From Falsiruegeria mediterranea M17 (GTDB taxonomy: Bacteria > Pseudomonadota > Alphaproteobacteria > Rhodobacterales > Rhodobacteraceae): a DNA stretch of 64,000 nucleotides. Shown here piece by piece: positions 25,496 to 34,311 of this stretch (its first letter is position 1; each line of letters begins with the position of its first letter). The translations under genes were made by a program, and so were the position numbers. Where the stretch lies: positions 124,001 through 188,000 of the forward strand of contig NZ_ONZG01000011.1 in the NCBI RefSeq assembly GCF_900302455.1, in the 5' to 3' direction. The notes beneath the pieces were generated by a model, which saw only the letters and a list, made by a program, of their open reading frames with translations, did no database searches and had not been told where the DNA came from.

Positions 25496-26389
25496 ATGTC
25501 AGCCCACGCCAATCTTGAACGCCGCAGACAGGCCATTTATGGCTGGCTCTTGCTGTCGCCTGCCGCTGTTCTGCTGACGCTGTTTGCGTTCTATCCGTCG
25601 GTCGCGACCCTTTGGTCGAGCCTGTTTTCCCGCGGCACCCGCCGCAAACCCACCGAATTCGTAGGCACCGAAAACTACGCCGAGCTATTTGCCGATCCGA
25701 CCTTCTGGATCGTGGTCAAGAACAACCTGCTTTATGCAGGCATCACAATCCCGGTGTCGATCTTTATCGCGCTGTCGATGGCGCTTTGGGCCAATGGGAA
25801 AATCCGCGCCCGTGGCTTTGTGCGCACTGCCTATTTCACGCCAACCGTTCTGCCGATGATCGCTGCTGCAAATCTATGGCTTTTCTTCTATACCCCCGGC
25901 CTTGGGGTGCTGGACCAAATCGGCAGCCTGTTCGGCTTGCCGTCCGTGAACTGGCTGGGCCAGCCGGAAACGGCGCTTTGGGCCATCATCATTGTGACGA
26001 TCTGGAAAGAGGCGGGGTTTTTCATGATCTTCTACCTCGCCGCGCTGCAGACGATCCCGGCAGACCTTAAGGAAGCCGCTGATATCGAAGGGGCCAGCCG
26101 CTGGACCTATACGCGCCGCATCGTGTTGCCTCTGTTGATGCCGACGACGCTGTTCATTGCTGTGAACGCCATGATCAACTCGGTCAAGCTGATCGACCAT
26201 CTGTTCATCCTGACCAAAGGGGGGCCGTCAGATGCCTCCAAACTCATCCTCTATTACATTTACGAGATGGCCTTTGCCTTCTTTGATGCGCCAAGTGCGG
26301 CGGCTATGACGATGATGGTCATCGGTGTGTTGGGGATCGTCGCGGCTGTGCAGTTTCTCTACCTTGACAAAAGGACGCATTACCAATGA
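25496..26389 (+). CDS. ABC transporter permease, UgpA-like
   Basis: 297 residues with six hydrophobic segments. The cytoplasmic EAA loop that contacts the ATPase is EAADIEGASRWTYTRRIVLPLL, of the CUT1 type. It forms the membrane channel with the next gene product. The start at 25496 follows a GGAGACGCGCC site. Its stop overlaps the next start (ATGA), showing coupling. Confidence 0.92.
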   Translation: MSAHANLERRRQAIYGWLLLSPAAVLLTLFAFYPSVATLWSSLFSRGTRRKPTEFVGTENYAELFADPTFWIVVKNNLLYAGITIPVSIFIALSMALWANGKIRARGFVRTAYFTPTVLPMIAAANLWLFFYTPGLGVLDQIGSLFGLPSVNWLGQPETALWAIIIVTIWKEAGFFMIFYLAALQTIPADLKEAADIEGASRWTYTRRIVLPLLMPTTLFIAVNAMINSVKLIDHLFILTKGGPSDASKLILYYIYEMAFAFFDAPSAAAMTMMVIGVLGIVAAVQFLYLDKRTHYQ

Positions 26390-27195
26390 AGAGCTTGACC
26401 AAATTCATGGACAGCTTTGGCGCGATCCTTTTGGCAATCATCTGGATTTCCCCCCTGCTGTTCGCCTTTTGGGCCGCGACACATTCCACGTCAGATGCGG
26501 TCAATCTGAACGTGTTCTCGCCTTGGACCTTGGATAACTTTCGCGTCGCTTGGGCGGGGGCGCCATGGCTGAAGTATTTTATCAACACCTTCATGTTGGT
26601 GACCGTGATCCTGATTGGACAGTTCTTTCTGACCACACTGGCGGGCTTTGCCTTTGCGCAGTTGCAGTTCCCCGGAAAGGACTTCGTCTTCATTTTGGTG
26701 CTGATGCAGCTTTTCATCCTGCCCGAAGTCCTGATCGTGGAAAACTATGCGATGATCTCGCGGCTTGGGCTATTCGATACGATCCTTGGCGTCGGCATGC
26801 CCTACATGGCCAGCGCGTTTGGGATATTCCTTATGCGCCAAGCCTTCAAAGGGGTCCCGATTGAGCTGCACGAGGCCGCGCGGATTGAAGGCTGTGGATT
26901 GCTGGGCATTCTTTGGCGAGTCTATGTGCCCTTGGCAAAACCAACATATCTGGCCTACGCGCTGGTGTCCGTTTCAACCCATTGGAACAATTTTCTGTGG
27001 CCATTGATCGTCACCAATTCTCCTGAAACACGCCCCCTGACGGTTGGTCTGTCAATCTTTGGCGCGCCAGAAAACGGCGTTGATATCAGCGTCATTTCGG
27101 CCGCTACACTGATGTCCGTCGCGCCATTGCTGATCGCTTTTCTGATCTTCCAACGTCAATTCGTCCAGGCCTTCCTGCGCGCAGGGATCAAATGA
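26386..27195 (+). CDS. ABC transporter permease, UgpE-like
   Basis: 269 residues, six hydrophobic segments, EAA loop ELHEAARIEGCGLLGILWRV, the partner permease of a CUT1-type importer. Its start overlaps the preceding stop, and its own stop overlaps the start of the phosphodiesterase gene (ATGA), so transporter and hydrolase are made together. Confidence 0.92.
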   Translation: MKSLTKFMDSFGAILLAIIWISPLLFAFWAATHSTSDAVNLNVFSPWTLDNFRVAWAGAPWLKYFINTFMLVTVILIGQFFLTTLAGFAFAQLQFPGKDFVFILVLMQLFILPEVLIVENYAMISRLGLFDTILGVGMPYMASAFGIFLMRQAFKGVPIELHEAARIEGCGLLGILWRVYVPLAKPTYLAYALVSVSTHWNNFLWPLIVTNSPETRPLTVGLSIFGAPENGVDISVISAATLMSVAPLLIAFLIFQRQFVQAFLRAGIK

Positions 27196-27992
27196 CAACA
27201 ATCCTACAAATCTCCGACACGCATATCGTGGCACCTGGTGGGCTTGTCGCGGGTCGGCTCGACACTGCAGATGCCCTGGATCGCCTAGTCGCCCGGATCG
27301 GTGCAATCCGTCACCAGATCGGGGTGCTGGATGCAGTCCTTGTCAGCGGTGATCTCAGCGATGATGGCAGCGCGCAAAGCTATGACCACTTCAAAACGCT
27401 GATCACCCCCCTTGAAGTGCCGCTGCATGTCATCCCCGGTAATCATGATGCACGAGCGCCGATGCGTGCAGCCTTTGCTGATCAGATTCCGGGCGCGGGT
27501 CCCATCAACTGGGACCATAGGACCGGAGAGATTTGTCTTATCGGTCTAGACACATTGGTCGAAGGGCAAAAGCACGGAACCCTGACCGTTGAGACCCTGA
27601 CCTTTCTGCGGGACGCATTGGTCCGCGCGGATGGCGCCCCGGTCTTGCTGGCGTTGCATCACCCGCCTTTTTCATGCGGGATCAGGTTCATGGATGACAT
27701 CGGCTTGACCAATCAACAGGATTTCGCAGATGCCGTTGGCGGCTATGCAGGTGAGCTTCGGATTGTCTGCGGGCATATCCACGCCATGATGATCCATACT
27801 GTTGCAGGCCAGGTCGCGGTCTCCGCACCATCGCCCAACAGCACCTTTGCCTATGACAGGCGCCCCGATGCGCCGGTTGGGTTTCACACTCAGGAGGACG
27901 GATGTCTGCTGCACCGATGGGATGGGGGTTTTCAGTCGATCCGCATCGGCCCAAATGACGGTGCCGGTCCCTTTCCCTTCAAGATTGACTGA
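27192..27992 (+). CDS. Metallophosphoesterase, GpdQ/CpdA-like phosphodiesterase
   Basis: 266 residues with a complete class III calcineurin-like motif set: D9 and H11 in SDTHI, GDLSDDG, PGNHD, ALHHPPF and CGHIH. This is the binuclear-metal phosphodiesterase fold of GpdQ (glycerophosphodiesters) and CpdA (cAMP). There is no signal peptide, so it acts in the cytosol on imported substrate. Coupling to a UgpABCE-like importer favours a GpdQ-like role, which remains inference. Confidence 0.88.
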   Translation: MTTILQISDTHIVAPGGLVAGRLDTADALDRLVARIGAIRHQIGVLDAVLVSGDLSDDGSAQSYDHFKTLITPLEVPLHVIPGNHDARAPMRAAFADQIPGAGPINWDHRTGEICLIGLDTLVEGQKHGTLTVETLTFLRDALVRADGAPVLLALHHPPFSCGIRFMDDIGLTNQQDFADAVGGYAGELRIVCGHIHAMMIHTVAGQVAVSAPSPNSTFAYDRRPDAPVGFHTQEDGCLLHRWDGGFQSIRIGPNDGAGPFPFKID

Positions 27993-28012
27993 AGAGCAGG
28001 AGAGCAGGACCG

Positions 28013-29437
28013 GTGAGTGAACCGCACGCCCTTCAAATCGTGATACAAATCGCAGGCGCCGCGGCCCTGTTGATTTGGGCCGTGCGCCTTGTGCGCACTG
28101 GCGTCGAGCGTGGGTTTGCCGCCCCCATGCGCAGCTGGTTGCGTCATTCCGCCAAGAACCGATTGCTGGCGGCCGGGACTGGGATGGGTGCTGCGGTGCT
28201 GCTGCAAAGCGCGACTGCGGTTGCTGTTCTGGTGTCCAATTTTGTCTCAAAGGGCGGGCTGGCGACAGCGACAGGGCTGGCGATCCTATTGGGGGCCGAT
28301 GTCGGATCAGCTGTGGTTACGCAGCTTTTGATGGTGCGTCAGCCCCTCCTGATCCCGCTACTGCTGGTGATCGGGGTCACCGTGTTTCTGCGCGGCGAAG
28401 GCAGCAACACGCGGCAGATTGGCCGAATTTTGATCGGGCTTGCCCTGATCTTTGTGTCGCTGGACATGATCCGGGGTGCCACCGAACCGATGATATCCCA
28501 CCCTGGCACGCAGGCCATCATGGCCTATCTGGGCAGCGATCTGCTAACCGCTTTCGTGATTGGCGCTGTGTTTGCATGGGGCGTCCATTCAAGCGTCGCG
28601 GCAGTTTTGCTGTTTGTCACACTGGCAGGGCAATCCATCCTTCCAACCCCTGCTGCCGCCGCCATGATCCTTGGGGCCAACCTCGGCGGCGGGTTTATCG
28701 CATTCGTTCTTACTTATTCTGCACCGATCGCGTCGCGACGGATGATTATGGCCAATCTGATCCTACGAGGTGGCGGTGCTGCACTGGTCCTCCTCTTGAT
28801 CGTTGCGATGCCAGAACTGTTGACCGGGCTCGGTACGACGCCCGCTCGGCAAGCTATTAATTTGCACCTTGCGTTTAACGTAGGCTTAGCGCTCGTGGCG
28901 CTTCCATTCGTGGGGCCGATTACTGCCGTGGTGTCATTTTTCATACCTGAAAGACCCGACCAACCCGGCGGACTGGAGGTCGCCAGCGCCCTTGATCCGG
29001 CTTTGCTGGACCGCCCTCAACGTGCCATTGACAGTGCGGCGCGCGAACTTCTGGGGATGGGCCAAAAGATTGAACAGATGCTGATCACGGTCGAACCCCT
29101 TTACGACCAGTGGAACACCGCCACCGCCAGCTTGATCGTGGATCAGGACATACTGCCTGGCCAGTTCAATCATGTCGGCAACTCACCGACCTTGATCGGC
29201 GCAGCCTCTCGGGACATGTCTCTGTGTCGAGCGACGTTGCCCCAGCACACGGCAGGCCCGGCGCTCAGACACTTTGACCTGGCTGCGGACGAAGTCGATG
29301 CAAGCACGACGACGAGCGGGGCTCAGAAGTTTCCCTTTGCTGCTTCCGTGAGGGTCAACTTGTCGAGCCTCAGGTCCGATACAGCTCGTCTCAGCCGATC
29401 GTTCTCCTTCTGTAGTCGCTTCTATTCCTTCAACTGA
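28013..29437 (+). CDS. Na/Pi-cotransporter family protein truncated by an IS fragment
   Basis: The GTG start at 28013 follows AGGAGAGCAGGACC. Residues 1 to about 379 are a PF02690-type transporter with the repeated motif in altered form (LLQSATAVAV and GVHSSVAAVL) and the beginning of a PhoU-like tail. From base 29150 on, the frame reads the antisense strand of an IS3 remnant, giving about 95 foreign residues up to the stop at 29437. The PhoU-like domain is therefore cut. The membrane part may still work; its place after a phosphodiesterase suggests handling of released phosphate. Confidence 0.8.
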   Translation: MSEPHALQIVIQIAGAAALLIWAVRLVRTGVERGFAAPMRSWLRHSAKNRLLAAGTGMGAAVLLQSATAVAVLVSNFVSKGGLATATGLAILLGADVGSAVVTQLLMVRQPLLIPLLLVIGVTVFLRGEGSNTRQIGRILIGLALIFVSLDMIRGATEPMISHPGTQAIMAYLGSDLLTAFVIGAVFAWGVHSSVAAVLLFVTLAGQSILPTPAAAAMILGANLGGGFIAFVLTYSAPIASRRMIMANLILRGGGAALVLLLIVAMPELLTGLGTTPARQAINLHLAFNVGLALVALPFVGPITAVVSFFIPERPDQPGGLEVASALDPALLDRPQRAIDSAARELLGMGQKIEQMLITVEPLYDQWNTATASLIVDQDILPGQFNHVGNSPTLIGAASRDMSLCRATLPQHTAGPALRHFDLAADEVDASTTTSGAQKFPFAASVRVNLSSLRSDTARLSRSFSFCSRFYSFN

Positions 29438-29681
29438 TCAACGCCCATTCCACCCGTCGCCATTGTCGCTCGGACCAATGGCGCAACAAGGCTCCGTGCT
29501 TGCGCCAGGGGGAATAGGTCTGTTCAACAACGCCAATCTGTCTGATCGCATCCAGACGAGGCATGCCTTGCCCCATCAATACTTCAACCTGCCGTAACTT
29601 CGAGACAATCTCCTCGGGCTTCGGTCGCTTGTTTGCCATTCTCGGTCCTTCGTTTCCTAAACATAGCGGGGGACCAGTTCA
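29150..29681 (-). mobile_element. Decayed IS3-family insertion sequence remnant
   Basis: On the minus strand the left end reads TGAACTGGTCCCCCGCT (29681-29665), the usual TGAACTG start of IS3 subgroups. It is followed by an OrfA start (MANKRPKPEEIVSKLRQVEVL). OrfA is broken by a frame shift after EQTYSPWRK and by an in-frame TAG later; the rest is recognisable as GGMGVDQLKE and KENDRLRRAVSDL. OrfB begins SPARRRACIDFVRSQ, contains a TGA, and stops at MIELARQY where Na/Pi gene sequence resumes, so the right end is lost. Not functional. Confidence 0.85.
29430..29639 (-). pseudogene. IS3-family OrfA, frameshifted
   Basis: This frame encodes the first 37 residues of an IS3 OrfA helix-turn-helix protein (RPKPEEIVSKLRQVEVLMGQ, then IGVVEQTY) and then runs out of frame after WRK. 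The lost downstream part is present in another frame with a stop codon. It is part of the remnant at 29150-29681. Confidence 0.8.
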
Positions 29682-29924
29682 GTTGGGGAGGCTCACCGCG
29701 TCGCAACACGCTACGACAGATGTCCGAAGGTGTTCCTATCAGCCATCGCGCTCGCTGCCGCAGTCATCTTCGGGCTCTGAAATTCAATGAGGCTGGAGCC
29801 TACCTAGACTCAGCTAATGAGACTGCGCTATTTCCGATGGGCGCTCAGTGCGCGAGGCGCGCGGCATTCTCGATGTAATGACTCGGCTTTTACTATATCA
29901 GCCTATATTGAAGCGAGTTGATTA

Positions 29925-30428
29925 ATGGGATGCCTACCTATGACCCAAGTACCAATTGGCCGCCGCAGCTTTGTCACAATGGCCGCAACCACAGCGCTAT
30001 TAACTGGGACAGGCCAGTTGTCTCCCGTCCGCGCCCAAGCCCTGGCTCCAACAAAATCAATGCGAGGTGGGTCAAACAATTACCTGCCTCGCGCCCCCAT
30101 CGTTGAGCGCATCGGTGGCGGCGGCTTTTTGATGTCTGGCAGCGTACATCGCGCGGATGACGGCGCGCCGCTCGAAGGTATACGTATCCAGATCTGGGCG
30201 CACACGACCGAGGGGCATGAACGGGACCCTTGGAGCCACGGAGCGACCCTTACCAACGCGAAGGGTGTCTTCCAACTCGAAATGCCGCAAATTGTACCGG
30301 CATTCGGACAGCCGCATGGGCACCTGGCCTATGATAGTGGCGAGTTCAAAACGGTGTTTCTTCGCCCTGTTATGGCAAGTTCGCGGGATAAGAGTCTCAG
30401 CGCACATTTTGTGCTGCAACCTGCCTAA
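29925..30428 (+). CDS. Tat-exported small protein, intradiol-dioxygenase-like fold
   Basis: 167 residues from the ATG at 29925 (an ATG at 29940 is equally possible). The N-terminus has a twin-arginine signal (GRRSFVTMAATTALL), so folded export is expected. The mature domain contains VHRADDGAPLEGIRIQIWA, then TNAKGVFQLEM and HGHLAY, which resembles the beta-sandwich of intradiol ring-cleavage dioxygenases or related carrier folds. The Tyr/His iron ligands are incomplete, so catalysis is doubtful. The following ferric-reductase-like gene starts 2 bp after its stop, suggesting a joint redox role. Confidence 0.68.
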   Translation: MGCLPMTQVPIGRRSFVTMAATTALLTGTGQLSPVRAQALAPTKSMRGGSNNYLPRAPIVERIGGGGFLMSGSVHRADDGAPLEGIRIQIWAHTTEGHERDPWSHGATLTNAKGVFQLEMPQIVPAFGQPHGHLAYDSGEFKTVFLRPVMASSRDKSLSAHFVLQPA

Positions 30429-30430
30429 AG

Positions 30431-31045
30431 GTGATTGTTTTTCGAGCAATACTGGTCTGGCTTGCACTTGCAGGCATCGTTGTGGCGGCGGTCATAGAAA
30501 CAGCAGGGAGCGAGTACTTGCAATACCGCGGTGCCGTCTATGTTGTGGCCGGCTTTGCTGGAGTGATGGCACTGGTATTGCTGTTGTTTCAACCTTTACT
30601 CGCCTCCGGATATCTCCCAGGGCTATCGATGTCATCCGAGCGACGAATGCATCGCTGCGTCGGTGTGGCATTGTTGCTCGCAGTCACTGTGCATGTTTCT
30701 GGCCTTTGGATTACCAGCCCGCCCGACATGGTCGATGCGATGACTTTCCGTGCACCCACAGCATTCTCGGTTTTTGGAGTTGTGGCGATGTGGGCACTGG
30801 TCACTTCGGCCTTCTTGGCCGGATTTCGTGGGAAACTACGGTTTCGCCCACAGGTCTGGCGCCTTGCACACACCTCATCCGCAATCGCTGTCGTTTCAGG
30901 AACTGTGGCCCATGTGATCATGATCGAAGGTACGATGGGAACACTTTCCAAAAACTTGATGTGCACCGTGTTGGTCGGGGCGCTTGCCCTGACAGTACGT
31001 CGCCTGCGACCGTGGGTCGGCGTATGGAGAGCTGCAGAAAAATAG
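30431..31045 (+). CDS. Ferric-reductase-like transmembrane protein
   Basis: 204 residues with about six membrane helices and histidines placed inside helices (MHRCVGVALLLAVTVHVSGL, RLAHTSSAIAVVSGTVAHV), the pattern of the heme-b-binding ferric reductase-like domain (YedZ/MsrQ relatives). It lacks flavin and NAD domains, so it would be only the membrane electron-transfer unit. Start is a GTG at 30431, 2 bp after the Tat-protein stop. Its partner is probably that exported protein. Confidence 0.78.
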   Translation: MIVFRAILVWLALAGIVVAAVIETAGSEYLQYRGAVYVVAGFAGVMALVLLLFQPLLASGYLPGLSMSSERRMHRCVGVALLLAVTVHVSGLWITSPPDMVDAMTFRAPTAFSVFGVVAMWALVTSAFLAGFRGKLRFRPQVWRLAHTSSAIAVVSGTVAHVIMIEGTMGTLSKNLMCTVLVGALALTVRRLRPWVGVWRAAEK

Positions 31046-31393
31046 GCTGGGGCGCTCACAGGCAACGTTCAGCGCGCTCTTGGGCACTCGACGGCACTGA
31101 TGTCGAAACGCTCGCCCTGAGTGCTCTTGGCGTTGGTCGTGATCACCTTCTTCGCCATTGTTCTCAAAGAAATTTACAATTGTGGAGACACGCGTGCTGC
31201 ACAGCCAACTCCCGACTGCGAGTAAACACACAGGACGCCAAAATGCCGAAATGCGACGCGACTTGAGATAGGTTTCGAGCCTTGACCCAGCAAATTCATG
31301 CGGAAAGGCGCACTTCCGGGGTGGTTGCAGTGTGTAAGGGTTGCCAAGTCAAATACAGCTGGCCACATTGGTTTGGAACCGCCTCGGAGCTAG
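31046..31393. other. Gap without recognisable gene
   Basis: About 350 bp before the LuxR gene. No supported coding sequence or clear hairpin is visible on either strand; it presumably contains the luxR promoter. Confidence 0.45.
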
Positions 31394-32179
31394 ATGGGAT
31401 ACTTGGGAAAGTCCGAAAAACCAACTTTCGCGGAAGACGTAGCCGTCGCTATCAGGGCCGTAGGAACGTCCAACTTCATGCCGGAGTTGTTGAACTTGAT
31501 GCGCGGAGCAGCTTCGTTCAAGGGCGCGTTCGTCAGCCTTCTGAACGCCGGAAAAGCGCCCGAACATGTCTATGACAATGTACGTGCGGAACGCCGCTCG
31601 GTCGTTGTTGACCGATGGCTGGATCGCGCTTGGTTGTTGGACCCATTTGTTGTTCGTTTCATCGGTGAACGCCATGAACCCGTGATGGTACTTAGAGACG
31701 TTGCGCCGGACAGGTTTGCCAATTCCGATTACTTTCGCATCTACTACAAAACCCTGTTTCTGAAGGATGAAATCGGAGTGTTCGTTACGATAGCAAACGG
31801 CACATTGTTTCTTTCCCTTGGCCCTTCGGAGGGAGCAACCCGGTTTACGCGGCGGGATGTCAAAAAGCTTACAGAACTGCATCCGATCATATCGGCGCTA
31901 TGCGAGCAGCACTTCCATCGTAGCCCCTCGTCAGGCCAGCTCGAAAAGAGCGAGGTCGATTTCGACGGGGTCATCGACAAGGTATGCAAGGGTTTGACAC
32001 AGCGAGAGATCGAGGTGGTGCAATTCCTTTTGCGCGGGCACTCGACGCGGTCCATAGCGCTTTTGTTGGGTGTTTCCCCGGCGACAATCAAAGTGCATCG
32101 CAAAAACATCTACCGGAAGCTGGGCATATCCTCTCAATCTGCCCTGTTTTCGGTGTTTTTGCATTCGACCAACGACTAG
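31394..32179 (+). CDS. LuxR-type transcriptional regulator
   Basis: 261 residues. The C-terminal GerE-type helix-turn-helix is clear (GLTQREIEVVQFLLRGHSTRSIALLLGVSP, then IKVHRKNIYRKLGISSQ). The N-terminal 185 residues show no receiver Asp pocket and no obvious autoinducer-binding signature, so the signal is unknown. It lies 114 bp upstream of the polyamine-type ABC operon with a palindromic box in between, making it the likely regulator of that operon. Confidence 0.9.
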   Translation: MGYLGKSEKPTFAEDVAVAIRAVGTSNFMPELLNLMRGAASFKGAFVSLLNAGKAPEHVYDNVRAERRSVVVDRWLDRAWLLDPFVVRFIGERHEPVMVLRDVAPDRFANSDYFRIYYKTLFLKDEIGVFVTIANGTLFLSLGPSEGATRFTRRDVKKLTELHPIISALCEQHFHRSPSSGQLEKSEVDFDGVIDKVCKGLTQREIEVVQFLLRGHSTRSIALLLGVSPATIKVHRKNIYRKLGISSQSALFSVFLHSTND

Positions 32180-32182
32180 GCC

Positions 32183-32198
32183 TACCCCTTTGGGGGTA
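32183..32198. promoter_or_regulatory. Palindromic box between luxR gene and pot-like operon
   Basis: TACCCCTTTGGGGGTA is a near-perfect palindrome (TACCCC/GGGGTA arms). A second, degenerate copy, CCCTTTGGAGGTA, follows at 32211-32223, 25 bases further on. The position upstream of the ABC operon, next to a LuxR-type gene, suggests that this is the operator. Confidence 0.6.
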
Positions 32199-32293
32199 TA
32201 AATCACCCCGCCCTTTGGAGGTATTCACAGGTTCGGCCTCCTGGCTCTAAGCTGATTCTGCATACCAACAAGTGCAGGTGTCTGGATCAGACC

Positions 32294-33355
32294 ATGATCG
32301 ACGTAAGGAATGTGACAAAACGCTTTGGCCAAGGCCAAGCGGCCGTAACGGCTCTGGGAGACGTGTCGCTGACAATTCCCGAAGGAAGTTTTTTCACGCT
32401 TTTGGGCCCGTCAGGTTGTGGCAAGACGACGCTTTTGCGGCTGATTGCCGGATTCGAGCTTCCGACCGAAGGCGAAATTGCACTGGATGGCCAGTCGATC
32501 GGACATTTGGCTCCAAACGACCGCCCCGTGAATACAGTGTTCCAGAGCTATGCGTTGTTTCCGCACATGAGCGTGGCCCGCAACGTTGGGTTTGGCCTAG
32601 AGATGCTGAAGAGGCCCAAGGCCGAAATCGACGGCACCATCAACGAGATGCTGGATCTGGTACAGCTCGGAGAGTTTGCAACGCGCCGCGTAGATCAGTT
32701 GTCAGGCGGTCAACAGCAACGCGTGGCTTTGGCGCGCGCGCTGGCGCCGCGCCCCAAGGTTCTTCTTCTGGATGAGCCACTGTCGGCCCTGGACCTGAAG
32801 CTTCGCAAAGGGATGCAGAGCGAGTTGAAGCGGCTGCAGCATGAGACAGGCATTACCTTTGTCTTTGTCACCCATGACCAAGGTGAAGCGCTGGCAATGT
32901 CGGATCAGATCGCAGTGATGTCAGCGGGCTCGGTACGCCAGGTTGGCACACCGGAAGAGATTTACACAGCTCCGCGAAGCAGGTTCGTCGCAGACTTTAT
33001 TGGCGACACCAATATCGTAAATGCGACTTTGCTTGGCTTTGACGGAGATGCCGCAAAAATCCAGTTTGGCGAGGGCACACCACTCGCGGTTCATACAGCC
33101 AGCACCTCGCTCGCACCCGGCCCCGTGCATGTGGCTCTGCGCCCTGAAACCATCCGCGTGGTTGATGAGAGTGCGGAGACGGCGCTCTTGCGAGGTGAGG
33201 TCGTGGACAGCACTTATTTCGGGGCCGGGTCACAGATGCTTGTGCGGCTGGAAGATGGCGTCAGCGTTCATGTCCAGGTTTCCACCCCGCGCCCAGTCGG
33301 ATCGCGGGTTGGTCTCGAATGTGACACCTCCATGCTGCACGTGCTGGAAGACTGA
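32294..33355 (+). CDS. potA: Spermidine/putrescine-type ABC transporter ATP-binding protein
   Basis: 353 residues. Walker [11 protein letters not shown]-loop [10 protein letters not shown], signature [14 protein letters not shown], Walker B VLLLDEP, H-loop FVTHD, and a C-terminal TOBE domain (ALRPETIRV, then [10 protein letters not shown]) as in PotA/PotG. It energises the two following permeases. It is the first gene of the four-gene transporter unit; its stop overlaps the next start region (ATGGGT at 33355). Confidence 0.92.
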   Translation: MIDVRNVTKRFGQGQAAVTALGDVSLTIPEGSFFTLLGPSGCGKTTLLRLIAGFELPTEGEIALDGQSIGHLAPNDRPVNTVFQSYALFPHMSVARNVGFGLEMLKRPKAEIDGTINEMLDLVQLGEFATRRVDQLSGGQQQRVALARALAPRPKVLLLDEPLSALDLKLRKGMQSELKRLQHETGITFVFVTHDQGEALAMSDQIAVMSAGSVRQVGTPEEIYTAPRSRFVADFIGDTNIVNATLLGFDGDAAKIQFGEGTPLAVHTASTSLAPGPVHVALRPETIRVVDESAETALLRGEVVDSTYFGAGSQMLVRLEDGVSVHVQVSTPRPVGSRVGLECDTSMLHVLED

Positions 33356-34311
33356 TGGGTGTTGCTGCAAATATCTCTCAGCCGGACGCCGCAACGAGAT
33401 TGCGCGCGGCCCAGGAGGAACGCGCGCGCCAAAGACGCAGAACGCGGCTCTTATTGCTAGCCCCGGCGCTTGGGATCATTGGTATCTTTGGTCTGTTCCC
33501 GCTCTCGATTGCACTGGTCTACTCGTTTCTTGAGCCCGGGACCTATGGCGGCGTTGAATGGGTGTTCTCTTACGACGCTTATGTGCAGTTCCTGTTTGAA
33601 CGCGACATCTTCGATGACACGCTGGCCTTCAACAGCGCCTATCTGCAAATCTTTGGGCGCTCCTTTGGTCTCGCCATCACCACGATGATTGGAACCCTGA
33701 TCCTCGGGTTTCCCGTGGCTTACTTCATCGCGGCCCGTCCACCGGAGCAACGCAATTTCTGGCTCTTCGCCATCACACTGCCGTTCTGGACCAACCTCTT
33801 GATCCGTACCTACTCGATGCTTCTGATCGTACGGGACGAGGGCTTTGTGAACTTGATGCTGATGAAAATCGGCCTGATCAGCGAACCGCTTGAGATGTTG
33901 TACACCGACGGTGCGGTACTGGCCGGGCTGGTCTACAGCTACCTGCCATTCATGATCCTCCCGATCTATGCGTCGCTGGAGAAATTCGATTTTTCGCTGC
34001 TTGAGGCCGGACATGATCTCTTTGCGACACGCACGCAGGTGTTCCGTCACATCATCATCCCGATAACCCGTCCAGGCATAGTTGCAGGCTGCGTGCTGGT
34101 CCTGATCCCGGCGCTTGGGGCCTACATCACGCCGGAACTGTTAGGTGGTGGCAAGAAACTGATGATCGGCAACCTGATTGCCTTGCAATTCGGGTCGGGG
34201 CGCAATTGGCCCTTTGGGGCCGCTGCAGCACTGATCCTGATGGCAATTGTTTTGATCGCGCTCCTTGTCAGCTTGCGGGCAGGTGCTTCGAAGGAGGGTG
34301 GACATGGATAA
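33355..34311 (+). CDS. potB: Spermidine/putrescine-type ABC permease
   Basis: 318 residues, a basic N-terminal tail (RQRRRTRLLL) and six membrane segments. The EAA-like loop LLEAGHDLFATRTQVFRHI is typical of PotB/PotH permeases, as is LPFWTNLLIRTYSM. It pairs with the next permease. The end overlaps the next start by 8 bp. Confidence 0.92.
   Translation: MGVAANISQPDAATRLRAAQEERARQRRRTRLLLLAPALGIIGIFGLFPLSIALVYSFLEPGTYGGVEWVFSYDAYVQFLFERDIFDDTLAFNSAYLQIFGRSFGLAITTMIGTLILGFPVAYFIAARPPEQRNFWLFAITLPFWTNLLIRTYSMLLIVRDEGFVNLMLMKIGLISEPLEMLYTDGAVLAGLVYSYLPFMILPIYASLEKFDFSLLEAGHDLFATRTQVFRHIIIPITRPGIVAGCVLVLIPALGAYITPELLGGGKKLMIGNLIALQFGSGRNWPFGAAAALILMAIVLIALLVSLRAGASKEGGHG

Noticed and set aside
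30157-31266. Plus-strand open frame of about 370 codons
   Set aside because: Overlaps two better-supported genes in another frame; it has no recognisable family.
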